Source: Anabas testudineus | Taxonomy: Eukaryota; Chordata; Actinopteri; Anabantiformes; Anabantidae | DNA: 64,000 nt | Direction: 5' to 3' | Assembly: GCF_900324465.2 (NCBI RefSeq) | Contig: NC_046627.1 | Span: forward strand, 21,539,413 to 21,603,412 | Position numbers and translations under genes: made by a program | Notes under the pieces: model-generated | Databases searched by the model: none | Told to the model about the DNA's origin: nothing | The model's input: the letters and a program-made list of their open reading frames with translations, nothing else | Part shown: positions 1-10,419 of the stretch, piece by piece | Position numbering within the stretch: the first letter of the stretch is position 1 | Layout: each line of letters opens with the position of its first letter

Positions 1-20
1 ACACACACTTTAGACAAAAA

Positions 21-34
21 GTGAAAAGTGAAAG
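21..34 (+). promoter_or_regulatory. ISRE/IRF-like element before a GIMAP leader exon
   Basis: The sequence GTGAAAAGTGAAAG holds two GAAA-type half sites about 75 bp before the leader ATG at 107. Interferon-stimulated response elements have the form GAAANNGAAA; here one half site is off by one base, so this is ISRE-like, not a consensus site. Similar GTGAAA or CTGAAAGTAAAA stretches precede the leader exons at 5438, 10420, 13739 and 19563, in the same CA-rich context. Interferon responsiveness is inference. Confidence 0.3.
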
Positions 35-106
35 TACAATTAAACAGTTGGACCAGTGAAGACATTTCGACAGGATTCAACACCTTCATCTCTACACATT
101 AACAAT

Positions 107-3100
107 ATGGCTGGTAAGTCTGGATTTCTTCTTCTTGTTATATAAAGCGTTACATTTAAAACATGTTGTAGACTAACTACATTAATCAGTTCAGTACTGA
201 CAATTATAACATTTAGCACCTGACCAAACAGCCCCCTGTACTCCTGAATCAATCATGTGTTTGGTGTTTGTGATGCATCATTATCAGCATTATTGTCATT
301 AAACTTCTAAGATTAATTAATATAAATAAGGAAAAAAAGTTAAGTTTCGCTTTTTCTTACTCTCTCTTGCATACAAACAATCCCCCCTCTCTAGTGTGAG
401 CAAGGCTTCACTCTTTCACTTTCTCTATTGAAAATGGACATATCAACAAGCATTTGTGTTGTTTCAGGGCTGAAAATAAAGCACACTTAATATTCTCATA
501 ATTAGAAGTAAATAAAATCTGGGATGACAGTTTGGACAAATTAAAATTGTATCCTCACATTGCCATTGCAGGGATGTTCTACTCATAACTGCAAAATCAA
601 ACCTCAAACTATGGTGACATAGAACAGGATATCTGGCACCTAGAATCCTACATTTTAATATTTAACAGTATTTAGTTTGATCATCTGCACAAAACATGTA
701 CAGTAATTATAAAGTACGTGGCCTCTACAGTTGTAGCACAAGACGTGAAAAAAGAAACACAGAAACAGGAAGTGTTCATTTAGCATCATCAGGAACCTGT
801 CAACGAAAGAGAGCAACAATGGTTGTGGGGAACATGATAAGAGAAACAATGAAAATACCATTGAGACGTGAAGCTGAAGAAGAGGATGTACAAATAACTG
901 AGGATGAATCACTGTGTTGATTATCAGTCTTCACACTGTTTAATAAATAATAAGAATGAAGAAAAAATTTTATTTTTATTTTATCTCTGAAAAATGAACA
1001 ATACAGAAACTGAAACATGAAACCATTTATTTAATGTCATTTGAACAAATGCCATTTCACCTAACAAGATAATTGGAGAAGATGACTTGTACAATATAAT
1101 GTTGGGACACCTGGGGGCAGTCTCATATTAGATTCAGTTTAACACTGAGGGAAGGAATGATTAAACCCCATCCCCTCCACACACACACGTCAAACAGCAA
1201 GTGAAAGGGAAACTAGAATAAAGGAATCTGAGCAGAGGAGGCACACATCGTACATTTGACATTATTTTATCTTTCCACTTTAACAATATGCGTGGTAGAT
1301 ACTTCTTCCAGTTATTATTATTTGTTAATATTTCTCACTGGATATTAAATGAATGCAGTGTTTGATTGATCATTTTCTATCTGTTAACACCACACAACAT
1401 TCAAAATGCATGGTATTGATTATGCTTTGCTCTTTGTCTCTTCTAGTGAGGGCAGCAGAGAAACAAATTCAGAAGGACAAACAGGCATCAGGAAGCATGT
1501 CACAGGAAGAGATCAATAAGGAAACATGGGTCAAATTAACAGGCCCTGCAGCAGAATCACTGGCAGAAGCATTTTCTGGGCCAGATGTCGTAGTTGTGCA
1601 AGAAACCATGGGAGTATGTGGAGGTGCAGAAGTACCACATGTACGAGGAGCTGAAGATGGAGATCCACAAGTAACTGGAACAAATACCACCCAAACAGTG
1701 TCAGGTAAAAAGTGTTCACTGTTAAAAACAAATAATAATGACAGGAATGAGTGATCTTTGCCCAACCTTTGATATTTCAGACCTGGACTATGGCCTGAAT
1801 ATGAACCTGATGGTCTATTTGAAGACTTGGCTCGTTCTTTACAGTGACTTGTTTTACAGATATTTACAGATTAGTTCCTTTTTGCTTTCTTAGTGTCACC
1901 AACAAGGATTGTCATGGCTGGAACAGATGGGGCCAAGAAAAACATCAAAGGTACATTGGAGAAAAACATGTAGAGATGTTGCAGGTTGAAGGAAAAACCC
2001 TGAGTGCTTTGTGGCTACAGTGAGGGGATCCAGTGGATCTTAGTAGAGCTTTGCCGGGACACTTCTCTTCTGAGGGGACAAGTGGACCCATGCCATGCCA
2101 CCCACAGCACAAAAGAGGCTCTGAATGCTCTCAATGTACAGTGAGAGTCCAATACTCAGGGGTTTTCCTTTAATTTGTGAAGCTAACATATTGAGAGAGT
2201 AGGAGAGTGTCTTCAAATTGAGAATAGCCTTTTTCTCCACTCATCATTAGTTTTCACTGTAATCCATCCTCTTTCCCTTTAGGCCTGTATACACACACTT
2301 TAAAATGAGAGAATCATTTTCTTCTCTGAGCCTTTACCAGTAAAATGACCAGCTTCAAGTTCAGCAGTACAGTTCACTGTAAATATCCTCTAAATATATT
2401 GTGTGTTATATTGATGTTTGTTCTTAACTGACAAACATCTTCAGACACCAAGTTGTAAAGTAAAAGTATAATAAACATATAACTACATATTAACAATACG
2501 TATAATTGTTCTGTTCTAGTGCTAAAGTCATACAGGATTGTCCTACTGGGAACAACTAGAGCTGGGAAAAGTAGCCTTGCTAACATCATATTTGGAGAAG
2601 ATGTGTTCAAGATAAATCAGTCCACCACTGGCAGAACAAGTGAATATCAAGCAGAGTCCAAATCTGTTCATGGAAGAAGAATTTCTGTGATTGACAGTCC
2701 CGATTTCTTCGACACAGAAAAACCAGAGGAAGAAATGAAGCATGATATGATGAGGTGTATCACAGAGTGCGCTCCTGGGCCTCATGTCTTTCTCATTGTG
2801 TTTGAAGTAGACAAATTCATGGAGCAGGGACATGTCATGATCACAAAAATATGTCAATATTTCTCAGATGAAGCTTTTAAATATTCTGCAGTGGTTTTCA
2901 CTCATGGTGAAGAACTCCCTAAAGGACTGAAGATTGAGGAGTTTGTGAAGCAGAATGAATCTCTCAGTGCTCTGGTGAAGAAGTGCAGTGGTCGATGCCA
3001 CTTTGTTTACAATAACTACTGGAAAAATGACAAACAGGGTGATCGCAGGAGCAGCCAGTTCCAGGTGGCAGAGCTTCTCAATACCATACATAAGATAGTG

Positions 3101-4219
3101 ATGCAAAACAAAGGAAGCTGCTACAGCAAAAAGAAGCTGAAAGCAGTGAAAAGAGAAACAGATGAAGGAAACATGCCACAAGGAGACGTCAGCAAAACAG
3201 CTGTGAACAGTGTCTCCAGGAATGTGTGGTTCAGATTAACAGGTCCTGCAGCAGAGTCCTTGGCTGAGGCTTTTTTTACACCAACCATTGTAGTTTTGCA
3301 AGGTGGACAACAAAAAGGAGCAGATGTAGCAAAGGATGATGATTCAAGAGAAACAGATGAAAAAGATGCAAAAAAAATAGAAGAGAAAACTGAAACTGAA
3401 GACGAAGACATAAAGGAAGAAGAAAAAACAGAAGAGAAAACTGAAACTGAGGATGGAGACGTGAAGGAAAAAGAAGAAAAGAAGAACAGAGAGGATGCAA
3501 AAATAAAAAATACAGAACAAGCAGACAATCCACCGGTAGGTGGTGGTGGATTTTCGGGTTTTACAAGTGTGTTTGGCTTGTTAGGATCAGCACTCGCAGC
3601 AACATTTGTACCTTTAGCATTAGGGCTGGGATTTATAGTCCAGGCTGCAGTTCAATGGTCAGTGATAGGAAAAGCGGTGCAAGCTGCAGCAGGAATAATA
3701 GCAATAATAGGAGCAGCAGCAGCAGCAGCAGTAGCAAAGGTGGGAGAATGGATATACCAAATAATATGTTTCTTAAAACAAGTATATAATAAATGCAAAG
3801 AGATTTTCAAAACCTTGCAGGACCACATAGGAACCATTTTATTCGTGATTGTCTTCTACTCACTGCTCTTATCTTCATTTTTTGTCCAGGAACCAATAAC
3901 TGAGACTCTACTCTTAATGTTTGGAGTATTATTATTGCTTTTGTTCTCAGTGAGTGGTGCAAGTGCAGCAGTAAAAGCAGGAGAGGGAGGTGCAAGTTTA
4001 GTAGGAACAGTAGCAGCTGTGATAAGAAGAGTGGGAGTGAGGAAATTATACAACATTTTCAAATCAACGTGGGCATTAAGGAAATGGGTGGTGCAGACGT
4101 GCAATAGATGCAAAGAGTTTCTAAAAGACCTGCAACAACATAAAGGAATAATATTGCTTGTGATTGTATTCTATTCATTACTGTTTTTTATCATTTTGCA
4201 TCCAGGAACCAACAGCTGA
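107..4219 (+). CDS. GIMAP (AIG1-family) GTPase with charged linker and duplicated hydrophobic tail
   Basis: The main exon is 2520-4219, with acceptor TTCTAG and phase 1. It encodes 566 residues of an AIG1/GIMAP GTPase, a family of immune-cell GTPases that scaffold on membranes. G1 is GTTRAGKS (exon residues 11-18), the G3 site is DSPD (59-62, the usual glycine lost), the family box ECAPGPHVFLIV is at 83-94, and G4 is THGE (128-131). A Glu/Lys linker with a repeated EEKTETED block covers about 277-335. From 340 there are hydrophobic segments in two related copies (KCKEIFKTLQ and RCKEFLKDLQ). The best leader is ATG-GCT-G at 107-113 with donor GTAAGT; a second, weaker leader is at 1288-1294 (donor GTAGAT). 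Cassette exons 1447-1704 and 1894-1950 are both phase 1-1, so either splice is in frame (568 or 673 aa). A six-T run near 4183-4188 shifts the frame compared with the gene ending at 21886. The reading that matches the paralogue runs on to 4358. Confidence 0.75.
720..930 (+). pseudogene. Decayed GIMAP helical-tail exon
   Basis: After a TCTACAG acceptor-like site there is DNA resembling the Lys/Glu-rich helix after the GIMAP GTPase domain (KEIQKEE...NMSQEE-like), interrupted by stops. The same relic occurs at 6190-6465, 14190-14402 and 20014-20226, each time downstream of a MAG-type leader exon. Its frame is closed, so I treat it as dead sequence copied with the tandem units. Confidence 0.4.
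985..1190. repeat. Noncoding unit shared by the tandem GIMAP copies
   Basis: A stretch of about 200 bp that includes ACACCTGGGGGCAGTCTCAT is found three times: here, at 14480-14670 and at 20260-20458. It marks the edges of the duplicated upstream units. No coding potential is seen. Confidence 0.6.
1447..1704 (+). other. Possible cassette exon with GIMAP tail-like sequence
   Basis: The acceptor is CTTCTAG and the donor TCAG-GTAAAA. The exon is 258 nt and phase 1 at both ends. It stays open and reads as the GIMAP post-GTPase tail: NMSQEE-like SGSMSQEEINKE, then LTGPAAESLAEAF, the block that is also at residues 240-252 of the main exon of this gene. It could be the last piece of a lost GIMAP copy, or a live N-terminal extension of the gene ending at 4219. 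A 258-nt copy with the same borders lies at 11028-11285. Confidence 0.45.
1894..1950 (+). other. 57-nt mini-exon derived from a decayed P-loop
   Basis: The segment runs from TTCTTAG to AAAG-GTACAT and is phase 1-1. It encodes SPTRIVMAGTDGAKKNIK, recognisably the start of a GIMAP GTPase exon (RRIVLLGKTGAGKSSLAN) with the P-loop destroyed. Without splicing at GTACAT the frame stops seven codons later. An identical copy is at 11475-11531. Live exon or fossil is undecided. Confidence 0.35.
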
Positions 4220-4359
4220 GACTTTACTCTTAATGTTTGGAGTATTAATATTGGTTCTGTTGACAGTGGATTCAGGGGTTAAGGTGAAGTTTGAGGAACT
4301 AGAATGTTCTCAGGATAACAAGAAACCTTCATTGCAACATGAACATCATCCTACTTAGA

Positions 4360-5274
4360 CAGAGTAGGATGATGAGGCACAAAGTTATCGTGTAAAGCAC
4401 CATTTGTTCATAACAGCACACTGCATCATGTTATCTAGTTATATTACAAAACATTCTTATTATTTCATTCATAACACATTAAAACAAATTATTCTCACAA
4501 TAGCAAGATGAGTTACAATATTCCAGTTGTATTAATTCACTGAAAAAGCTGGAGATATTGTGAACAAATTGTAATTATGTTTTTGTATAACATTTTTAAT
4601 ATATTTGTTTTATTTAGTGATTGGGAATGTCCACCAACCAGCCAAGACTGATCATTTCATTTCATGATAGTCCATGTGACCCTTACTAGGAAAAGTAACT
4701 AAAATAATGGATGATTCATAGATTTCATGATGTGAGAAAGTTTGAATTAAAAGTCGTCACAAAACATACATTCAGTAATTTCACTTTTACTTAAGTGTTT
4801 ACTTTCCATGTACTGCATGTAAGAGCATGGAGTAAATAAAGTGTCCAGTTTAATTGAGAGAGCAATTCCACACGATTTGACAAAGATTGACAAAGTCAAT
4901 CAGAGTATGATGTTTCCCATTGCTTGTGTGATGTAAAAAATGATAAATGAAAATAATAAATAAACTTTCATTTTTGCCTGTTTTCTTCCTACACATTCCT
5001 TTGCCTACCTCTTAGTTAGGAGTAGGAATAAATCACACAGGACATAAACACTGCACAAATTTTGTGTTTCGCAATCTCAACTTTATAAAGTCTCACATGT
5101 TTAGACTGACAGTGATTCATGTTGATAAGAGAGATAAGAGATAGATAAATGTAAAACATTACACCCCCACCCCCTCCACACGCACACAAGTGTAAGTAAA
5201 GCTAAAATAAAAGAGAAGACACTACGAAGGGTACTGTTACTGTTCACTAAGGAACAACCCTCTGTGTCATTCAT

Positions 5275-5275
<1 letters not shown>
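4360..5275. other. Intergenic, no gene seen
   Basis: AT-rich 3' flank of the first GIMAP gene, followed by the CA-rich run-up to the next leader exon (ACACCCCCACCCCCTCCACACGC type). This run-up recurs before the other leaders near 10280, 13600 and 19425. No open frame or RNA gene is apparent. Confidence 0.5.

Positions 5276-5345
<70 letters not shown>
5276..5345. repeat. (CA)n microsatellite, about 35 units
   Basis: Uninterrupted CA dinucleotides over 70 bp, about 90 bp before the leader exon at 5438. Shorter CA/AC tracts sit at the same place before the other GIMAP leaders, so this is an expanded version of a shared promoter-proximal tract. Confidence 0.95.
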
Positions 5346-5346
<1 letters not shown>

Positions 5347-5437
5347 TTTAAACAGCAAGTGAAACTACAATTAAACAGTTTCACCAGTGAAGACGTTTCG
5401 ACATGATTCAACACTTTCATCTCTACATATGAACAAT

Positions 5438-8400
5438 ATGGCTGGTAAGTCTTGATTTCTTCTTTTTGTTACATAAAGAGATACATTTAAAACTACTTTG
5501 AAATAGCAGCTGGCAATTATAACACGCGAGCATACATTTACATTTACATTTAGTCATTTAGCAGAAGCTTTATCCAAAGCGACTTACAAGTGAGGAACAA
5601 GGCAAGCAAACAAAATCTAAGTCAAGAAGAAACAACATCAAAGCAAAGTGCTAACAAAGAAGTGTTTCTGTTTCAAGAGATGAGAGAACGAAAGGGTAGA
5701 AAAGTTTTTGTTTTGTGCAAAGGAAGATGCGGAAGAGTTCTGTTTTAAGCATGCAGCTTCCTGTACTGCTGAATAAGCCATGTGTTTGGTGTTTGTGATG
5801 CATAATTTTCAGCATTTGTGTAATTTAACTTCTAAAATTAATTAATTTAAATAAGGAAAAAAGTTTTACTTTCTGCTTTTTCTTACTCTCTCTTGGATTC
5901 AAAGAATCCCACCTCTCTAGTGTGAGCAAGGCTTCACTCTTTCACTTTCTCTATAAAAAATGGAGATCAATAAGCATTTGTGTTGTTTCAGGGCTGAAAA
6001 TAAGGCACACTTAATATTCTAATAATAAGAAGTAAAAAAATCTGTGATGGCAGTTTGGACAAATTGTAAATGTATCCTCACATTGCCATTGCAAGGATCT
6101 TCTACTCATAACTGCAAAATTAAACCTTGTGGTGACACAGAACTGGCACCTGGAAAATATTATATTTAACAGTATTTGGTTTGATCATCTACATGGTCTC
6201 TACAGTTGTATTACAAGAAGTGAAAAAAGAAATACAGAAAGAGGAAGTGTGCATTTAGCTTCATCAGGAAACGTGTCACAGGAACAGAGCAACAATAGTC
6301 GTGGTTAACTACTGCAGCACAATCATTGATAGAGACTATGATGACCAGATGATTCAATAGTAATAACAGGAAGAGCACATGATAAGAGAAACAGTGAAAA
6401 TACCATCTAGACGAGAAGCTGAAGAAGAAGATGTACAAGTAACTGAAGATGAATCACTGTGTCTTCACACTATTTATTAACTATAAGTATTAAAAATAAG
6501 GATTAAAAATAAGGATAGATTGTCTCTGTCGCACTCTCACACAGTTTCAGATGCATTATAACAAATCATTCACTTTGTTAAATATGCATATGCTTTTTAG
6601 TTTCTACTTATACATAAAATCAGCCAAAAAAGTAAAATAAAAGTATAATTCAATTCAATTTTATTTGTATAGAGCTTTTTACAATTGACATAAAATCACA
6701 AACAAAAGTCACAAAGCAGCTTTAGACAACCAAAGAACAGTACATGAACAGTGAATGTGTATGAATCATAATAACCAGATTGTCCCTGATGAGCAAGCCA
6801 AGGCAAAAGGAAGAAACATTGAGAGGAACCAGACTCAACAGGGAACCCATCCTCATATGGGTGATCACATACTATGTGTTAGGCAGCAGGCAGTCCAGTA
6901 TAACAGTTAATGTCTTTAAGTTGTAAGATAAATATAGAACAATAAATTATTAGAGACACTTCCAGACAAGTTAAAAAACAAAATACAGATGCACTGCTAA
7001 ACTGACGGATTTATTTTTTTTTTATTGTCTTGTAGCCAAAAATACTAGGAGGATCGTCCTACTGGGAAAAACTGGAGCTGGGAAGAGCAGCGTGGCCAAC
7101 ACCATATTTGGAAAGGAATTGTTCACAGTTGGCCACAATTCCAACTCAGAAACAACTAAATGTCAAACCAAAACTGGTTCTGTCAATGGAAAAGATATTA
7201 CTATCACTGACACTCCTGGTTTCTTTGACACCGACAGACCTGAGGAGGAGATGAAGGCAGAGATAGTGAGCTGTATCACAGAGTGCGCTCCTGGGCCTCA
7301 TGCTTTTCTCATTGTGCTTAAAACAGAGAGATTCACTAAGCTCGAAAATTCTATCATCACTAAAATACATGAATACTTCTCTGAAGAAGTTTTCAAATAT
7401 GCAACAGTTCTTTTTACTCATGGGGCCGATCTCCGTGAAGGACAGACAATCAAGGATTTTATCAGCCAGAATGAGCTCATGAGTGATCTAGTAAGAAAGT
7501 GTGGTGACCGGTGCCACATCTTTGATAATACACACTGGAAACAAGGGGATACATACAGGAGCAACCAGTTCCAGGTGGAGGAGCTCCTAAAAACAATCAA
7601 CAAGATGGTGATGGAAAACAATGGAGGCTGCTATACCAATGAGCTGCTACAAGTGGTGCAGGAAAAAATACAACAAGAGGAAGAAAATATTAGACAGTCA
7701 GCAGGAAACATGTCAGAGGAAGACGTCACACGACAGGCTAAGAACAATGTCTTTAAGGAGCTTATGATCAAAGTGGCAGGTTTTACTACAGGTGCACTGT
7801 TAGGAGCCTTATTTGGTGCAGCAGTGGTGGTTGGATTAGTTTGTGTAATTTTAAAAAAGATTGCACAGTCAGAAACATTAGGACACGCTCTACAATTGAC
7901 GACAGGCATTAAACTAGGCACAGCAACAGGAGCAACAGCAGTAGGAATAGTAACAGGAGCTACGGCAGTAGGAACAGCAACAGGAGCAGCGGCAGTAGGA
8001 GCAGCAACAGGAGCAACAGCAGTAGGAGCAGCAACAGGAGCAGCAGCAGTAGGAACAACAACAGGAGCAGCAGCAGTAGGAACAACAACAGGAGCAGCGG
8101 CAGTAGGAACAGCAACAGGAGCAACGGCAGTAGGAGCAGCAACAGGAGCAGCGGCAGTAGGAGCAGCAACAGGAGCAACGGCAGTAGGAGCAGCAACAGG
8201 AGCAACGGCAGTAGGAGCAGCAACAGGAGCAACGGCAGTAGGAGCAGTAACAGGAGCAACGGCAGTAGGATCAGCAACAGGAGCAACGGCAGTAGGAGCA
8301 GCAACAGGAGCAACGGCAGTAGGAACAGCAACAGTAGCAACGGCAGTAGGATCAGCAACAGGAGCAACGGCAGTAGGAGCAGCAACAGGAGCAACGGCAG

Positions 8401-8618
8401 TAGGAAATACATTGCCCATAGTTATAGCTGTAGTTACTGCAGTAGGAGCAGTAAAAGGTGGTTTAACAGGACTTGCTGCAGCTGAGGAAGCAGAAACCCC
8501 ATGGGAAGCATCAAAGAAGGCAGCAGCAGCTGTCACTGATGAGGCCAAATCAATTTTTAAAGAGGTAAAAGATGTTTACAAGACAGTAGAAGAGCTAGTG
8601 ACCAAAAAGAGTCAATAA
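5438..8618 (+). CDS. GIMAP GTPase with an Ala/Gly/Thr nonapeptide-repeat tail
   Basis: Leader exon 5438-5444 (ATG-GCT-G, donor GTAAGT) joins exon 7036-8618 (acceptor TTGTAG) in phase 1, giving 529 aa that start MAAKNTRRIVLLG. G1 is GKTGAGKS (13-20), G3 is DTPGFFD, the family box is ECAPGPHAFLIV and the G4 region reads THGAD, so the Asp is one residue later than in most paralogues. A Lys/Glu helix (QEKIQQEEEN, NMSEEDV) follows, then a hydrophobic glycine-rich segment (TGALLGALFGAAVVVGLVCV). Residues 298-459 are 18 nonapeptides of the type AATGATAVG. The end returns to the usual tail, AAEEAETPWEASKKAA, and finishes KKSQ. Closest local relative: the gene at 17251-18236. Other GIMAPs use hydrophobic tails for membrane attachment; that the repeats do so here is inference. 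Confidence 0.88.
5532..5750 (-). mobile_element. L2-clade LINE 3' tail fragment
   Basis: Read on the - strand it ends with the L2 tail hallmark (AAGTCGCTTTGGATAAAGC...TGCTAAATGACTAAATG). It matches the 3' end of the + strand element at 12710-13245 over its length. It lies in the first intron of the GIMAP gene 5438-8618. Only the noncoding 3' end is present. Confidence 0.75.
6190..6465 (+). pseudogene. Decayed GIMAP helical-tail exon
   Basis: Second copy of the relic described at 720-930, located in the intron between leader 5438 and exon 7036. It contains stops and is presumably spliced out. Confidence 0.35.
6645..6900. repeat. Dispersed teleost repeat (ATTTTATTTGTATAG type)
   Basis: It begins ATTCAATTTTATTTGTATAG and carries the familiar AAAGCAGCTTTA...GAAGAAACATTGAGAGGAACCAGACTC arrangement seen across fish genomes. 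Partial relatives are at 10790-10850, 10110-10215, 15675-15930 and 23125-23290. I do not assign a family. Confidence 0.5.
7920..8405 (+). repeat. 27-bp coding minisatellite, 18 units
   Basis: In-frame tandem array inside the GIMAP tail. Each unit encodes nine residues, consensus A-A-T-G-A-T-A-V-G, varying mainly at positions 1, 2 and 6. No unit breaks the frame. The third bases are mostly A, giving GCA-ACA-GGA-GCA-ACG-GCA-GTA-GGA. The opposite strand is also open, as a by-product of the repeat. Confidence 0.95.
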
Positions 8619-8969
8619 TTAGCTGTGAGTCTTGAAGATGGGGGAAAGAATTTATCATTTAAAAGTCAGACTGCATGGAAAACCCGTGATAAATAATCTT
8701 GTGAAGAAATATAATGCCAATGTAATTTAATGTAAAATGTGTAAATTCTTAAATTTAGAAACAGATGTATTGTACATCATGGACTACGTGGAAATCTCTG
8801 AGAGTTTAAAAAATTAAAATTGTAACAAATACTGTTTATTATTCATGATAATGAAAACCACTGATAGCAGAGTTGCTAATATGTAGTTTGTCTAATGATC
8901 ACTAGTACGATTTCTTTTGTTTAGATTAAAGTAATAGTAACAGTAATAAAAACATAGAAATTCCCAGTT

Positions 8970-9153
8970 AACAGTTCTATGAAGAAATAAAGAGATTAGA
9001 ACAACAAAGGCAGATAAAAGAAACTGAAGTAGACAAACAACCAGCATAAGAAACAAAAGATGAAGAAAAAAATGAAGGCGATGCAAAAGGATCAGAAGAA
9101 ACAACAGAAGCAGTAGAAAAAGAAACAAAACAAAACAGAAGAACAAGCGGCTG
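8970..9153 (+). pseudogene. Relic Lys/Glu-rich GIMAP tail exon
   Basis: After an acceptor-like AACAG the frame reads YEEIKRLEQQRQIKETEVDKQ, a stop, then ETKDEEKNEGDAKGSEETT and another stop. The composition matches the charged linker of the gene ending at 4219 (DAKKIEEKTETED). No GTPase exon accompanies it, so it looks like the remains of a lost GIMAP tail. Confidence 0.35.
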
Positions 9154-9159
9154 AATGCT

Positions 9160-10415
9160 CTGTGATCTTCAGATGTGGATTCATAACATACATACAATAA
9201 CAAATGTACATGTATTTACTGCAGTTTACTGTGCTTTATGTAGTTAATTATACAGATGTAGTGATGGGCTCAGATCCATTTTCAATATTCAACATTAGAC
9301 ATTTGGTGATCAGTAATCCCTCTCTTTACTTAATCAGTAAGTTTTATTATTTAGTTTCCCTTTAACTTGTTTATTTGAATGGCTTACTGTTCACTTTCAC
9401 TTTTAAATAATTAAACCTTGATATTAATACATTAGTTTAAAGTTGCAGTACTTTTACTTGTAAAAAATGTTCTTTCCATTGCTATCTCGTAATTACTCTT
9501 ATACCGTATACGTAGAGTATAGCTTTATAGATTGATAATAGGGAGTGAGGACTATCGTGGTTTCTTTTAGTTGTGAAATAATTTCAAGAGAAACTGAATG
9601 TAGACATTGTGACAAAGAATTGTTAATTGTTTTTTTTGTTTTTTTTTGTTAGCCTTTTTCATTGTGAGCTTTTTTACCAAAAAATAATCAAACAATAAAA
9701 CAATATGTTTTCCTTAAGTCTTTTCTGTTATCATCTTTCTCATACATTGATACACACAAAGCTAAAACACCTCATTTGTCAGCTAAAAGCTACAATATTC
9801 AACTTAAACTAGTGCTGGCTCAGACTCAATTGACTCTGCTCTGTCCATCTCTCTCTTTCATTGTGTTGACAGAGTTGTGCTTCTCTCTTTTCACTCCACC
9901 ACAATCAACACAGCCAGTTTGGTTGTTGATATGAAGTTACAGTAAACCAAAGTGCTGCAAAACTTAAAAATATATTTTTAAATGTCTACTGTAGCTTGAA
10001 GTTGAGTCAATGTAGGAATTGAACACATTATTCTGTTAAATTAAACTGTTTCCAACAAACCTAAAAAAAACAAACAAACATTGAAAAACCATAAAGAACT
10101 ATAAATGCTAAATTTATTTATATCAGCACCAACTCACAACAAGAATCATCTCAAAGAACTTTTTATAGTAAAGTTAAGACCTTACAGAAATGCATGGAAA
10201 ACATATACAGCCACATGGAGTCAAAAAAAAAAAAGAAACGTTTAATAAATAGAAAACATACACACATTACATTACATTACACCCCCACCCCCTCTCCACA
10301 CTTCAACCACACACAACAGAAAGTGAAGCTAAAATAAAAGAGTTGCACCAGAGAAGACAATACAAAGGTCTGAAAGACACAAACGGTTTTTACTGTTTAC
10401 TGATTTACATATTAA
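9160..10415. other. Intergenic, repeat scraps only
   Basis: AT-rich DNA with a fragment of the ATTTATTTATAT-type dispersed repeat at 10110-10215, then the CA/CCACCCCC run-up to the leader at 10420. No gene seen. Confidence 0.5.
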
Positions 10416-10419
10416 CAAT

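Noticed and set aside
2543-3181. Open frames on the - strand opposite GIMAP exons (also at 12186, 20630, 30104)
   Set aside because: They recur only because the + strand coding sequence is conserved between paralogues; no splice or start context of their own.
5101-5358. Cys-Val repeat frame on the - strand
   Set aside because: Translation of the (CA)n microsatellite.
7631-8548. Long - strand open frame of 305 codons (and a Leu-rich one at 7960-8412)
   Set aside because: They are the complement of the 27-bp coding repeat; repetition keeps all frames open. The + strand frame is a continuous GIMAP with splice signals.
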